Shown here piece after piece: positions 1 through 12,000 of a stretch of DNA of 64,000 nt. Position numbers and translations under genes: made by a program. The notes beneath the pieces were generated by a model. It did not search any database. It saw only the letters and a list, made by a program, of their open reading frames with translations, and was not told where the DNA came from. The stretch covers positions 13,020,001 through 13,084,000 of the forward strand of contig CM059625.1 in NCBI GenBank assembly GCA_030435675.1. The letters are read 5' to 3'. Numbering within the stretch: position 1 is the first letter of the stretch; each line of letters begins with the position of its first letter. Source of the stretch: Steinernema hermaphroditum (Eukaryota > Nematoda > Chromadorea > Rhabditida > Steinernematidae).

Positions 1-1451
1 CACCAAAACGTCGAGATTTCTGCGTTGAGGAAAGCGGCAGGTGGCGAAAAAAATTGTTTACTAGGATAAACATTCCATCATAGGCAGAGTCCTGTTTCTC
101 ACGTTCTCATCCGATTTGAAACGGAGTTATCACGGCGGAAATCAAGGTGGACTTAGAAAGTAAAGGGAGGAAAAAAGAATAGACAGCGAATTAGCAGAAA
201 CGAGCAGTACCGAATTAGGCGTATTCAACGATGTTAAATAGTGTGAAATGTGCATAGCTGAGATGTCCCATGTCCTTTCCGATGAAAGTGCGAGTGCCTT
301 TCGGTGTCAGACGCTCCACTTCAGGTCGCGCACTTTGGCTAAATCAGCTGCCGCACCTCGATTAATGCACTAATAGATCAGCAATTCACTGATTTTCAGA
401 AACATATGCTTGATTCACAAAAAAACCTTTGTCACTGGATAACCAATGAAGAAAGCCTGATGATCAAGGTTTCAGTTTTTGAGAAAAGATCAAACACAGT
501 TACAGGACTAAAAAGTCATAAGGTGAGTTTTGGCAATACGGATTTTCTGCATTCTGTCGTGCAAGCCTAAGTGGCTCATGGGAAGATCGTCTGTCCGGAA
601 GGTCGCCGATTCGGTTCCAGCATGACTTTTTTCGCTGGTTCAATTTCAGTCTACTTTTTCCAATCAACGGTCTTTATATCACTCTTCGTTTCTGCAAAGA
701 TTCTGGACAATAGTTTTGCGTTCGAAACACTGATGAAGATTGACCGTTAAGCGTTCGCAAAATGCACCCATCGCAGACGGACCTTTCATTGCGACACTCA
801 TCACCGAGGGATTATGTCGCGATTCCGTGCCACTTTCGCCCAACGACTGTTTCAAATCGTTCTTCAGCGTTCGAACGCCTTAAACGGCGTTATACGACCG
901 GATTAAGCAGCAACAATGCATCCAAGGAGCATTTATCTTTTTAGACGAAGTTGGCAAAGAGAACGTGACCCTAGGACGGTTAAAAAAGAAGAAATTGATC
1001 CCGTGACACACTTCTCTTACACCTCAAAGCTTTGGGTTAAAGGTATCGGAAAAAAGATGGACAGTGGCAAACCTACGACATTTATGAGCTTAGCAAGTGA
1101 ACATAGCGAGCCTTGTGTTCATTTTTCAGGCGTTATAACGTGTATTGTTTGAGGACGCCTCATTTCCAAAAGCCCACACTTCATTTATCCCAGAGCCCAC
1201 CTGAATTCAAACACATTTTTAAGACCTCGCATTGCTCCAAAAGAACAGATTGTTTCCGCTTGTTATGCATAGCTCAACTCCAATAAAATTTGTTGAAGTT
1301 ACATAAAGCGAGGTTCAGAACCGGAAATACACAATCAGATTAGCGCAGTCAAAAGTGAAATCGGATCTGCGCGACTTGTTCACGTGTTCAGGCGGTGCGT
1401 CCTGATCAGCGTGTTGTCGATCGGCTGCTAGCCCGGTTGCTCAGGCTCGTC
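1..1451. other. Non-coding stretch upstream of bestrophin
   Basis: Only short ORFs without recognisable domains or paired splice sites are present, and I see no gene. At 556-626 there is a degenerate tRNA-like sequence (see rejected items). The segment probably holds the promoter and 5' UTR of the bestrophin gene, but no specific element can be pointed to. Confidence 0.4.
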
Positions 1452-4400
1452 ATGACTGTCACTTACACTGGCGATGTGGCCAACGCCAACATCAAGGCCT
1501 TCCTCAAAACTATATTCCGATGGAAAGGAAGTGTTTGGAAAGCGGTCTACATGGAACTTCTTATTTGGTCGGCTTCTTATGCAATTCTGAGTATAATCTA
1601 CAGAAATGCCTTGAATGAAGGCCAGCGAGAGTAAGACTCTTTCAACACTACGTGTTCTGATTTTGTTGACGTTTTGGTCTTTTTGAAAAAGTGGCGTTGT
1701 TTTGCTACAAGTATGGCGACTTCATTCCACTGACATTTATGCTCGGCTTTTACGTTAATCTCGTTGTTCAACGCTGGATGAAGATGTTCCACAATCTCGG
1801 ATGGATCGACGAGTAAGTCGTGTTACTTCCAATTACTTCAACGCGTTATTTCCTTAAAATACTTCTTAGGTCGAGTCGAAAGTTCCCGGGAACTTTTCCT
1901 CACTCATTTGTTATGTATTGTATACCGCTTTGTAGTGAAATTAGCGCTCTTGCTTACACGCTATTTACATTGGTCGCTGTTATGTAAATTTTAAAGCTAA
2001 GAAGTTCTGCAAGAAGTTCTGTTGGACCATCGAGCGAGGGCATAGCTATATAATCGCCCAACTTCGATGCCCACATTCTTATCCCTTCCATCATTCCAGC
2101 CGGAAATACCTGTGAACCAAAAAGACAATCCCTGGTCGTCAAATTCATACATTCTGCTCCACGCTTCTGGACACTTTTAACGTATACCTGCATTAATAAT
2201 GCAAAAACAATGAAAATTGCTATTTAACTGCTGGGATTTTATAGCTTCTTAAACGTGCAGCGCCATGCCATAATCGAAAGTCAAGTACATCCTATGAAAC
2301 AGCGATAAATTCTCTTAAAAACCGTATGATATATCTATTATACTCTAAAAACCATGACGAAAAGTTTTATAAAAAATATTGAGGCGAAGTGCTCGGGAAC
2401 TTTTGATTCTGCCTGATATCTGTCAAATTTGAATAAGATTGACATTTACACCTTTCCTCTTCAAAATAAATAATGCATAAATCCATCTTACTCTCCCTTA
2501 CAGTGTATCTCTCTTGACGGCCTCCTATATCCAAGGCCTCGACGAAAAATCGAGAATGATAAGAAGATGCATCGTACGCTATTTGTGCCTTGTCCAAGTT
2601 ATGGTCTTCCGTTCCATCAGTATCGGCATCCGGAAGCGCTTCCCCACTTTCGACACTCTCGTGGCGTCTGGCTACATCACGGCCAGCGAGAGGGCTTCAT
2701 TGGGAGAAAGTCAGTTCTACCTACCGGCCCGGTGGGCGATGGCACTGGTGCGATCGGCCCGGGATGAAGGCCGAATTCACTCCGATCAAGCCGTCCAAGA
2801 CCTCTTCAAAGAGATCACCGACTTTCGAACCCGCGTTGTAGCTCTATGGCTCTATGATTGGGTACCTGTGCCTCTCGTCTACACTCAGGTCGTTTTTCTG
2901 ACAGTCCGAATGTACTTTATCCTGGCTATAATGGGAAGACAATACATTGACGTCGACAAGCATCCGATCCGTGGACCGGTATGCAGTATCCCTATCTCCG
3001 GATGATGTTTTTGATCATAGGTTGATGCTTATGTCCCCTTTTTTACCATCCTGCAGTTTACTTTCTACGTCGGTTGGATGAAAGTGGCCGAGGCGCTCTT
3101 GAATCCTTTCGGTGACGACGACGACGATTTCGAATGCAACTGGGTGATCGATAGAAATCTACAGGTTCGTGTGTTTTGCAATTATCACAGCAAGTTCATG
3201 CATACTATAGGCAGGCCTCGCCATTGTTGACGGAGACGGATTCCAGCCTGATCCCTGCATCGACAAGTTCTGGGATGACCAACATGGAGTGTTCCACATG
3301 TACACTGCGGAGACAGTCAATCAGCCTCAAAATCCAATTCGGGGTTCAGCTGTCGATGCGTAAGTCTCATGTACTAGACACATAAAGTATTTATAAGCTG
3401 GGGCGAGCAGGGGAAATAGAAGAAATTCTGGTGCAGTGAGCCTGGTCTCGGCAATGTTTGATCTTAGAAGCTCTGTGAGTCTATGGCTTTTATGATTTCG
3501 TGAAAAGTAAGCACTTTTTGCAATATATAGGCGTCAGATTTCTGTAAAAGAAATGCCGGTTCGATGAACTTGTAGCTTTGAGATATTCCAGGAAATTCTG
3601 AAACATAACACTAGCAACACAGCATAAACACAACGAATAATCGTAAACTATGTTCTATTCAGTTGGGAAGCGTTTGAAGGGCAGTTTTTACTTCTATTAT
3701 TTATTCTCTAGCGTTCAATGAAACCTGAGTTCTAGAATGGAAACAAAAATTAAGACCAACGACGCAATCATCATGGTACCCCGGCCGATGCAATCCACCG
3801 AGAACTTAGAGGTATTCCATAGAGGGATTTTTGTGCACCGCTTACCGACGTTCTAGGTGGTCACCTCTCGCAAGAATAGTCTCACATCAAACTTTGCAAG
3901 TAGACTTGCCGGTTCATTGAGAAGCGCATTTGGATCGAGCATACAACTTGACAAGAAGGTTCCTTCGCTGAGTCGCATTCCAGAAAGTGCTCAGGAAAAC
4001 ACTGTGCCGGACTCTCGATTGAACGGGACGCTTCAGCAAGCGAGGAAACGGAGAAGTTCTGTGAATGTTGCCGAAATCAGTGGTGATTCATAGGCTCCAT
4101 TTCACCGTCCTTAATAATAATAATTTAGCCCAGCAGTTGAAGGAAAAGGAACAGAACAAACCCCCAACGCTAATAGTTCCCTACATATCTAAGCGGCGGT
4201 TCAGTGATCCCGAGAAGTCGCAAAAAGTAGTTCGAACTAGTGAAGTTTAGAAGTCTATTTTACATTTTCGTGTTTCAGTCAAGCGGACCTCTGGCTGCAG
4301 TGGATGAGATTGACGAACGGACATCGTCGGCTTCGGAGGAAACATACATTGCCGCGGAGCAAAAGCGCGGCGATAAACAATGCAATACTCCTTTCTGCGT

Positions 4401-4542
4401 TTCGTCCGCCGACTGCTACGCCTCGATGACGCTAAGTCCAGAATCTAGTGATGAAGACGATAACGACGATAATGAGAAGGAAGTCAAGGGCGATGCAGAG
4501 AGCCTATTCAAAGAGCAACACACAGGAAGAAAGTTCTACTGA
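1452..4542 (+). CDS. Bestrophin-family anion channel
   Basis: Bestrophins are pentameric, usually calcium-activated, chloride/anion channels of the plasma membrane. Nine exons give a continuous 569-residue frame: 1452-1630, 1678-1812, 2504-2978, 3057-3164, 3211-3359, 3736-3811, 3857-4082, 4129-4226 and 4279-4542. The start [12 protein letters not shown] is the family N-terminus, followed by RWKGSVWK. The neck region IPLTFMLGF keeps the I/F/F gate residues, and [11 protein letters not shown] is the acidic calcium clasp. The C-terminal third, after about residue 350, is Ser/Lys-rich and poorly conserved, as is usual for the family. The ATG at 1452 was preferred over an in-frame upstream ATG (1395) because the family begins with MTV. 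Introns are 46-78 bp except two longer ones (1813-2503 and 3360-3735). The first intron has a normal GTAAGA donor but no AG where the frame demands an acceptor (near 1677), so either an unusual splice site or a sequence error is present. Identity is secure; the C-terminal exon borders are less so. Confidence 0.9.
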
Positions 4543-5106
4543 ACTTGTGCGTGCACAGTTTATAAGGACGATAAACTACTAATGTTGCACTCTTTCGCCT
4601 TGTGTGCAGGAAAACTATAAAAACCGTAAAAATAGCTATCTTCCTTCAAGATAAACTCTACGCAGTATGTCCAGTACGAATTTCTATAGAGCAGATATTA
4701 TGTGCTTGAAAACAAATACGCAATTAGCAGGCCAAGACCAGCGCAAAATTCATCAAGGAATCTATTGCGTTTTTTCGAACTTAGTGAGATTTTGTGATCT
4801 GATGATTCACGCTGCTTATGGCAAGCACCCATTATTCTGTATTTTTATGCTCTAGTCTTTGGAAAGCAGACGAAGTGTCACATAACCCGTAACAAGTGAT
4901 CGGTGCTTCGAAAATTTTCGGCTTCTCTGTTGCCGCTTTAAACACCGGCTCCGTGGACGCCACCCACGACGACTCCTCGGAGGTTGTTTTCCAGAATGGT
5001 CGACATGGCGGCGACATTGTTGCGTTCGCTCTGGAAGGAAGACATTCGCTGAGGAAGGCGCATGTGGCGCTCGCGGTGGTAGGCGAATTCAAAGTATTGG
5101 AGGCAT

Positions 5107-6074
5107 CTAGATGCATTCTTTCACCGTTGAAACCGAAATGGTGGCGTCTACCTGTAGATGACAGTGATTTGCCAGAGGTGCAGAAAGGCGAGTAGAAAGC
5201 AGACGCTTACCGTAATCCCCACAACAGCAACTATGTACATCGGGGAAGGAACGAAGTTTAGCGAATGACCTTTAATCACTTAGCTGCACATCAACATGTA
5301 CTCTTAGTCACCTACTCAGAATCAGCTTTAGCGTTTCGTAGTTGGCTATCGCAAAGGCGACGATCACCAACGTCATCACCAAGCAGACGACTAGTTGAAC
5401 AACCTAGAATAGTCCTTGTTTACTTCGAAAACAAGGCACTTCATGTTGTTTCCTGGTTATTTTTGGGTGCTACCTTAAGTTCGCGCTTTCTGCAAATGTC
5501 AAAAGTGCGCCCTACATTTGGTCATAATACAATTTATGATGCAAAAGTACGTACTGGGTCTAAAATCCGGGCAGAAACTTACATCATATTGAGTCAAAGG
5601 AGCATTCATACGTCAAGTTCTCAAAAAATTGCACATTAGGTTCTGGAAGGTCACACAGTGGAAGAACCTAACGCTGTTAAATGCATGGCTGCACATTCTA
5701 ATACGCCAACGCGATTGTTGTTAGTCAAAAGTTCAATAAACAAGGATGTTGCTCTCACCGATATGATCAGGAATGGATAGAGGTACTTGTGTTTATGCTT
5801 ATGTAAGGCGTAAATGGTGATGGAAGTGATGAGTATCGGTATGCCCGTCCACACAAAAGCAGAGACCATTCCGAACATAAGGCCGAATACGGTAATGACC
5901 ACATAGAGGACGAGAAAGATCTTGGTTCCGTTCTGCAATCGAACCGTCCGTAGAGGAAAGACTGCTTGTACTTACGACAACGTGGCAACATCCGAAGAAA
6001 CACTGGAATCGCTTCTCCAAGTGCTGCGAGTCGATGATGTTGTGCTGTCCGGCGCAGTCCATCGTTGCCGCCAT
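5107..6074 (-). CDS. Small four-transmembrane protein
   Basis: Five exons on the minus strand (6074-5976, 5932-5759, 5403-5316, 5269-5211, 5151-5107) give a 154-residue protein with frame preserved at every junction. A cytosolic N-terminus with FFGCCHVVNGTK leads into four hydrophobic helices, around KIFLVLYVVITVFGLMFG, GIPILITSITIYALH, VVQLVVCLVMTLVIVAFAIA and MYIVAVVGIT, with a His/Lys-rich loop after the second. The Cys-Cys-His motif just before TM1 and the four-helix plan resemble the LAPTM/tetraspan-like proteins common in nematodes. That comparison is from memory of the architecture, not a search. No catalytic residues are visible, so it is likely an endomembrane or lysosomal membrane protein (inference). 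It is convergent with the bestrophin gene, about 0.56 kb downstream of it. The last coding exon is only 15 codons and is the least certain part. Confidence 0.65.
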
Positions 6075-9000
6075 GGGTACGTAGTTGATGGCTGACGGAT
6101 GATCAAACGTGCAGGATTCTACAACAATTACTTGTTATTGCAACATGTTGCAATGTGATGACAAAGTGTCTTTGGAAGTTGTGCACTTTACTTCGGAAAA
6201 GGGGGAAAAGATTTACCAATTGAGCCATAGTGGTTGGCAAACTGCACGCGTCGACTCTTGTCTTGAGCATTATAGTACGGTTCAAGGTGATTTACATTGT
6301 TTAGCATGAGACTGGAATGGACAGAAGAGAAAGTGAGCGGCTCGGTGACGAACAAGTAAACCAAAGCACGACGGCGCAATTACTGAGCGTCTTAATTGTG
6401 CGCTGAGATCTTTGCGTTCGTAAGAGAAACGCAATTAAAAATGAGAAAAAACAGAAAAGTGACAACAGAGCGTCTACGCAAGAAATTGATTCTCATTGAG
6501 GGTTCCGGTAACCCGATGGCCAAACAGAACATCAAACAACAAGGGTATTCAGTCGGATTATTTCAGCAGTTCGAGGACCTTATCGAGATCGAATACCCCT
6601 GTCGAGAAGCTGTTTTATTGTCACGTGTAAGTAGCGCGAGTGACGAATGGGGAAACTTGACGGGATGACAAGGTCCCTGACTCAGAGCGAAGATCACAGA
6701 TCATCGATGAGCCATCCTTGGACTGGTCTTTTAATATATATTTGCCGTATTTGCACTAAGTGCATGATGTCTTTGACTTGGATTAATTGATGATTGTAGC
6801 TCACGATAGATCGAGCCCAATAAACTCCCTCAAGAACAACTCCCAGCCTCCTACAGGCTAGCGTTTAAATTCAACAAAATCAAACACATAAATTAAGGTC
6901 GCTGAAGCTGTTTCAAGGAAGACGCAAGGGATTTCCATAGCAAGAAGGGGGACAGTATGGCAAAGTCACGGCCCAGTTAACCGAATAATTCGCGAGCACA
7001 GATGCGATCATAGGCGCACCGGCTTTTCGCAAACAAAAAGGCAGTTAATTCGACGACAAAACACAGATATATTTTGCGCTGTGGAAGGGCCACGAAAGAC
7101 GCTTCTCTTATTCAACGAGCAGCACAACGAAATCTGCAAATTATAAATAGGCAATCAATGGGAGTCGGGCTTTGAGGGCGAAAAGAAACGGAAGACGAAG
7201 AAGACGGAGGACTATTGAAGCGTGCGAAACAATCCGAAATAAAACTGATAGGGCAAGTCAGTTGTAGGTTATGGCTGATTTGTTTCGGATACTCCGAGGA
7301 AAACGTTCTAAAGTTAGCGAAAAACGCAATGGTAGCTGTGAGCAAGTCAGAAGCCGCCATCATCGCGTCTCCGAAAGTCGCAATAAAGTCTCGGATCGCC
7401 TACGTGCTTTGACAGTTTCGAGAAGGCGTGCATAAACAAACGCAAAATTGTTTCTTCCCTGGGAATTAATGAAAGAAGTCGACACCCAATTCGAGGCAAA
7501 AGATCAGTTTTGGCCACAGGAAGGGCCTATTGTCCGGAAATATATACTCCGATTCTGATGTTTGTCTAGGCATGAATTATGAATGACGCCCTCCTCTTCT
7601 GAGAACTCTAGCACTTAGTAACAATTCACAATTTTGTACTAGGAAAGTCACGGACGCAACTGGCCAAAGAGAAAAGAAGACCAGGACTAAAAATAATGAC
7701 TTCGGTGGGGGAGGTGAGCTTTGAACTGTTAGTCAGCTGCTGTTGGTTATGAAGCATTTTGTCATAAACGTGTTAAAACGACGTCCCAAAACAAACGATC
7801 TTCAAAGACTGGATTAAAAGGGATTAAAAGAAGCAGTAAATGTTGGTTTTTTGGTTCTGGATATGGACACAACTCCATAATAGGAAAACATAAATCTTCC
7901 CCGGCAAAGATTACGGTCAACTGAGGCACTTTGTAGCAGTGCGTTTAGGGAAGGGCGAACAAAGGGCATTTAAATTTCTTGTCTTCATAATTGCAAGGGT
8001 GTACAGATGGCGTCATAAAACGCTTTTTGCATTCAAATGCATTCAAATGATTGAAAAGAAAGATGGTAGGTACAGCATCCAATCGCAACAAAGGACAATG
8101 ACTTACTTACAGGACGTACAGCTGATATCATAAGCGATTGGTTGAAAGATCTCGACAGTTCAAAATAGCAAGACATTTTAAAGCTGGTCTCTGTTATCCT
8201 CCTCCTCTAAGCTTCTTATGTTTAGCTTTTCAACAAAATAATTTCTTAAAGTAGCTTTCTAAAATATTGATCCGATCAAAAGCGAAATCCTTATGCGCTA
8301 ATCGCCCTTGAGTTAACGGTGCTCTGTGTTAAAACGGACAAAAAATTTAAAAAGGTTCTGCGAAAATCCACATCATTAAATACAAAACAACTCACCTAAG
8401 AGTTTGGTTTACGGCACTCTTTACGACTTGAACCACGGGAAGAGGAATCAGAGCGAGTGGTTTGATAACAAAAGTGAGGCAGTTCCTTGTCCGCAACAAC
8501 AGCAACAACAAGAAACAAAAGAATCGGTCGCTGACCGTTCTGATTGTCTCGTGGAAAAGGGTTCAACGTCACGTGTTTTTAGTGTAATATTTAAAAAGTT
8601 TTCGAAACGAAACGTGAAATGCTGAGAAACTCGCAAGTACTTTATCCGCTGGAAGCTTAATTTTACGTGATTTCAATGAGTATCACTTGCCTCTACTAAC
8701 CAGGGCTGATTGCTGTCCGCTCACTACTCAGACTGACATTAATGAATTTTTGTTCGAAAACAAATTGACAACCTTCTGTAACACAATAGAAACCAAGTGA
8801 TATTCCCAGGCTATGAGTTAAGTTTTCCGGTTACCACAGTGAGTAAAGTCATTCTCTCAGAGACAAAATAGCAAAAGACATCCATCACGTGGCTGTCGCG
8901 CTCGTGGGATCGACAGACAGATTGTCTTCTGAAGTCTGTTGCCACCCAATTTGCACTCAGTTAAGATATGTGAATTACTTTAGACGACAACACTTTGCCC

Positions 9001-12000
9001 GGAGAGTACGATGGACTTCAAATTGTCATAGTGTATACGATTGAAGGTGTCATGTTGTCTACAATTACCCAGTTTTATAGAATTGGACCTGGATACACTT
9101 AGATACCGAGTGAATACCAATATCATAAGCAGAAATTTGGTGCGACTTCTTTAAGCTTTTTTGCTTATAAACCGTGTTGTATGTGTTCAAATATTGAATA
9201 CCGATGCGAAAATGATTGTTGGCTATAGCTCACGACTACAAGAAGAACCGGTCGTTTTCATTTTTTTTGATTTCCAGACCTCTATGGCAGACAGTCAGAT
9301 GCGAACAAATTAGAACAGCTCATTCTGCATGGTCGACTGCCGAAACAGAAGTCGCAATGATCAATGAACACATGCTCCTTTATATCTTGTTTTGTATTTT
9401 GATTAATAGGTTTGAAAAGCATTCGAATTTTCAATACCATCTACTGGTTCAGCGGCAAATATGTCCGACTTGTGTGGAAAGAAAACATTAAAATCTGGAC
9501 AACAACGACCCATATGGTGAGGTTGTTAGGCAAATGCGTTTATCGTATTGTTCGCAGAATGTTCAGACATTCTTTTGTAACAACATTTCATTTGTTGTGG
9601 CATGATTAAGTAGCCAGGCGAAACTACTGACAGCTAACGGATTGTTCAAAACTTCGATAAAGCAATGTAAATGTGAGAGCAAAATAAAATTCAAAACGAA
9701 TGAAGATTTCGACTGTGCGAAAGCAAATGTATGACGAAGATAAAACGTAAGCGTTTAGCAATTAAACGTTTCGATGACTATTTGTTCATTGAGGCGAATT
9801 TAATTGATAAGTATTATTTAGGAGACCACAAAGTAGTTCATCGAACAATGAATGACTCAGAGTCTACACAGGTAGTAGTTTTAATGGACACTCATTTCCT
9901 TCTTGTTCTCTCGAACAGATGATTTTGATAAAGTGACTCTTCAGCAAGGCTAGAGAGATAGAGAGATCGACGTGGACAATACAGGATCTTGAAACAGCGT
10001 GTAATTCTATTGCAAATTTCGTGCAAAATTTGAAGAGCAAAACCTCTATCGAAGGTATCTGATCTTTGGGAATTCACGTATTCACTGTCAGAATTGGCGG
10101 GTTTGTGTTTTCGGGTCGGTTTTTCGGATTGGGTACCCGAAAGTTTCGGGTTCGGCTAAAATGAATCACTGACAAGTATGGATTTTAACAAAACGTGGCA
10201 TAGAGCTAGCATGCGGTGCCCTAATTATTTTCTCAGAATATTAGCATCCGTCTGTGCAACAAGTTGGAAGCAGCTGTACTAGAATGCAGAAAAGAATGAA
10301 ATTTGAAACGGAAATGCTTTTAGGCAGTGTAATCGACAGCAGCTAACATTCTGGGAGAACAATGAAAACACCTATGGATATCCCTATTATAGTAACCACA
10401 TGTGATATGCTTGATGTTGCAGAGCTATGATGTGGCAGGGCTTAGCACCTTTGGATTTTGCTGCCCTTGCTGCGATTCGGTCTCCCGACGTCATAGCTTT
10501 ACATTTTACCGCTGCATAATTTTTTCCTCAAATACTCACACTCCACTCGCGTACCATAATGTTATCACGAAATTGAATTAAACCAAGGGCCTCTTAAAGC
10601 ATGACTTCCATTAGCTGCACATGTTCGGTCTTGATCTTCGATTCACGCGTCTCTTGACTCAATTATGCTTATCTCTAGTCTCTCACGTCATATGAGGATT
10701 TAAAATCGTCGCGGAGTTCTTTCGGTTTAGGAAGTGTTTTTGAATGGGATTGCCCTTATAAAGAGACTGTAAATGAGTCATAAATACAGCCCGCGTTGTT
10801 GTCCTCGTCGAAATGACGCACTTTGTTCTTAATGATTATTTGAAGGAAGAAGCACAAAATGATGGAGGAGTCAATTCGGACGCAATTGTGGTAATTTGTT
10901 AAGGGGGTGCGGACTTACTGGTGCGAATGATGGCTGCCGAGGAGTTGGACCGATTGTCCGGATGAAAACCACAATAGGCCGTTTTGTTGTTGTGCATGAC
11001 GATAGAGACGCGTCCCGACATCATACTTGTACTTGTCGGTGGCGTCCTCATCTGCAAAGCGTCGAATTGGAAGCGGAAGCTGCACACGAAAAAATGATAG
11101 CGGTGGGACAATCGCGGTGGAAATTACAAATTGGATTGACCTCGATGCTCGTCTACCGCTGATATATGGTGTCCCTTGAAGAAAAGGAAGAAAGAAATTG
11201 AATGAAAACATTATTAGATAGGAGAAACGCGGACATCGCCTATCATGAACGCGAAAGAGCTACGATGATGACCTAACCTGCCCGTTGGTCGGAGAGGGCT
11301 CTGCGAAAGGTGCCCTTGAGAAGAACCTAAAGAATACCGTTCCAGTGAGGCTCAGAAGGGAAGGAATTCAATGAGGACACGCATAATCAAAACGGACGAC
11401 TCGACCAAAGCATTTTTTTGAAAGAGGCAACAGAGTTCAGAAACCCAAAAAATGGATCTTTGAAGCTCGGAAATGATCAAGAACTAACCTCATTACAAAT
11501 TGAATTAGCGCGTGAGCATTATTTGACGCGAAATCACGTAGCTTGTAGAAGATCGTGGAAAATCGCTTTCAGTGCACACTTCCATGTGAAATATAGATTA
11601 CAAACAATAATGAAAAAATTTTTGTTGAAGTAACACATACTTGCAAGAGTGCACGGGAATAACATGGAAAAGCTGTTGATCAGAGGTATACGTGGGCAGT
11701 GGGCATGAATATGAACTCAAGTTCTAATAAACTGAAAACGCAACTTTTGCTATTTTGAAACATTTCAACTTTTTGCGTGCTCTCTCAATAGATTTGTTTG
11801 ATTCGGTCGAAAGACATTTGATTGGTGCGATCCCTTGGGAAATTGGAGTTTCCGCTGCCGCCTCGTTTGTCAGCAGACGAAGGTCCACTGCACTTCCTTG
11901 CACCACATTGGGGAAACACGAACTTCGCGGAACGCTTCTGCACATAAATTCAATTTCGTTTAAGTTGTTCGTTTGCATCTTAAAAATTAAGTGTTCTCTG

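Noticed and set aside
556..626. tRNA-like sequence: GTCGTGC can pair with GCATGAC over 7 positions, A-box-like GCCTAAGTGG and B-box-like GATTCGGTTCC, then a T run
   Set aside because: The anticodon stem cannot be formed with a 7-nt loop, the T stem has two mismatches, and the B box is offset by two bases from the acceptor pairing. At best it is a tRNA-derived relic.
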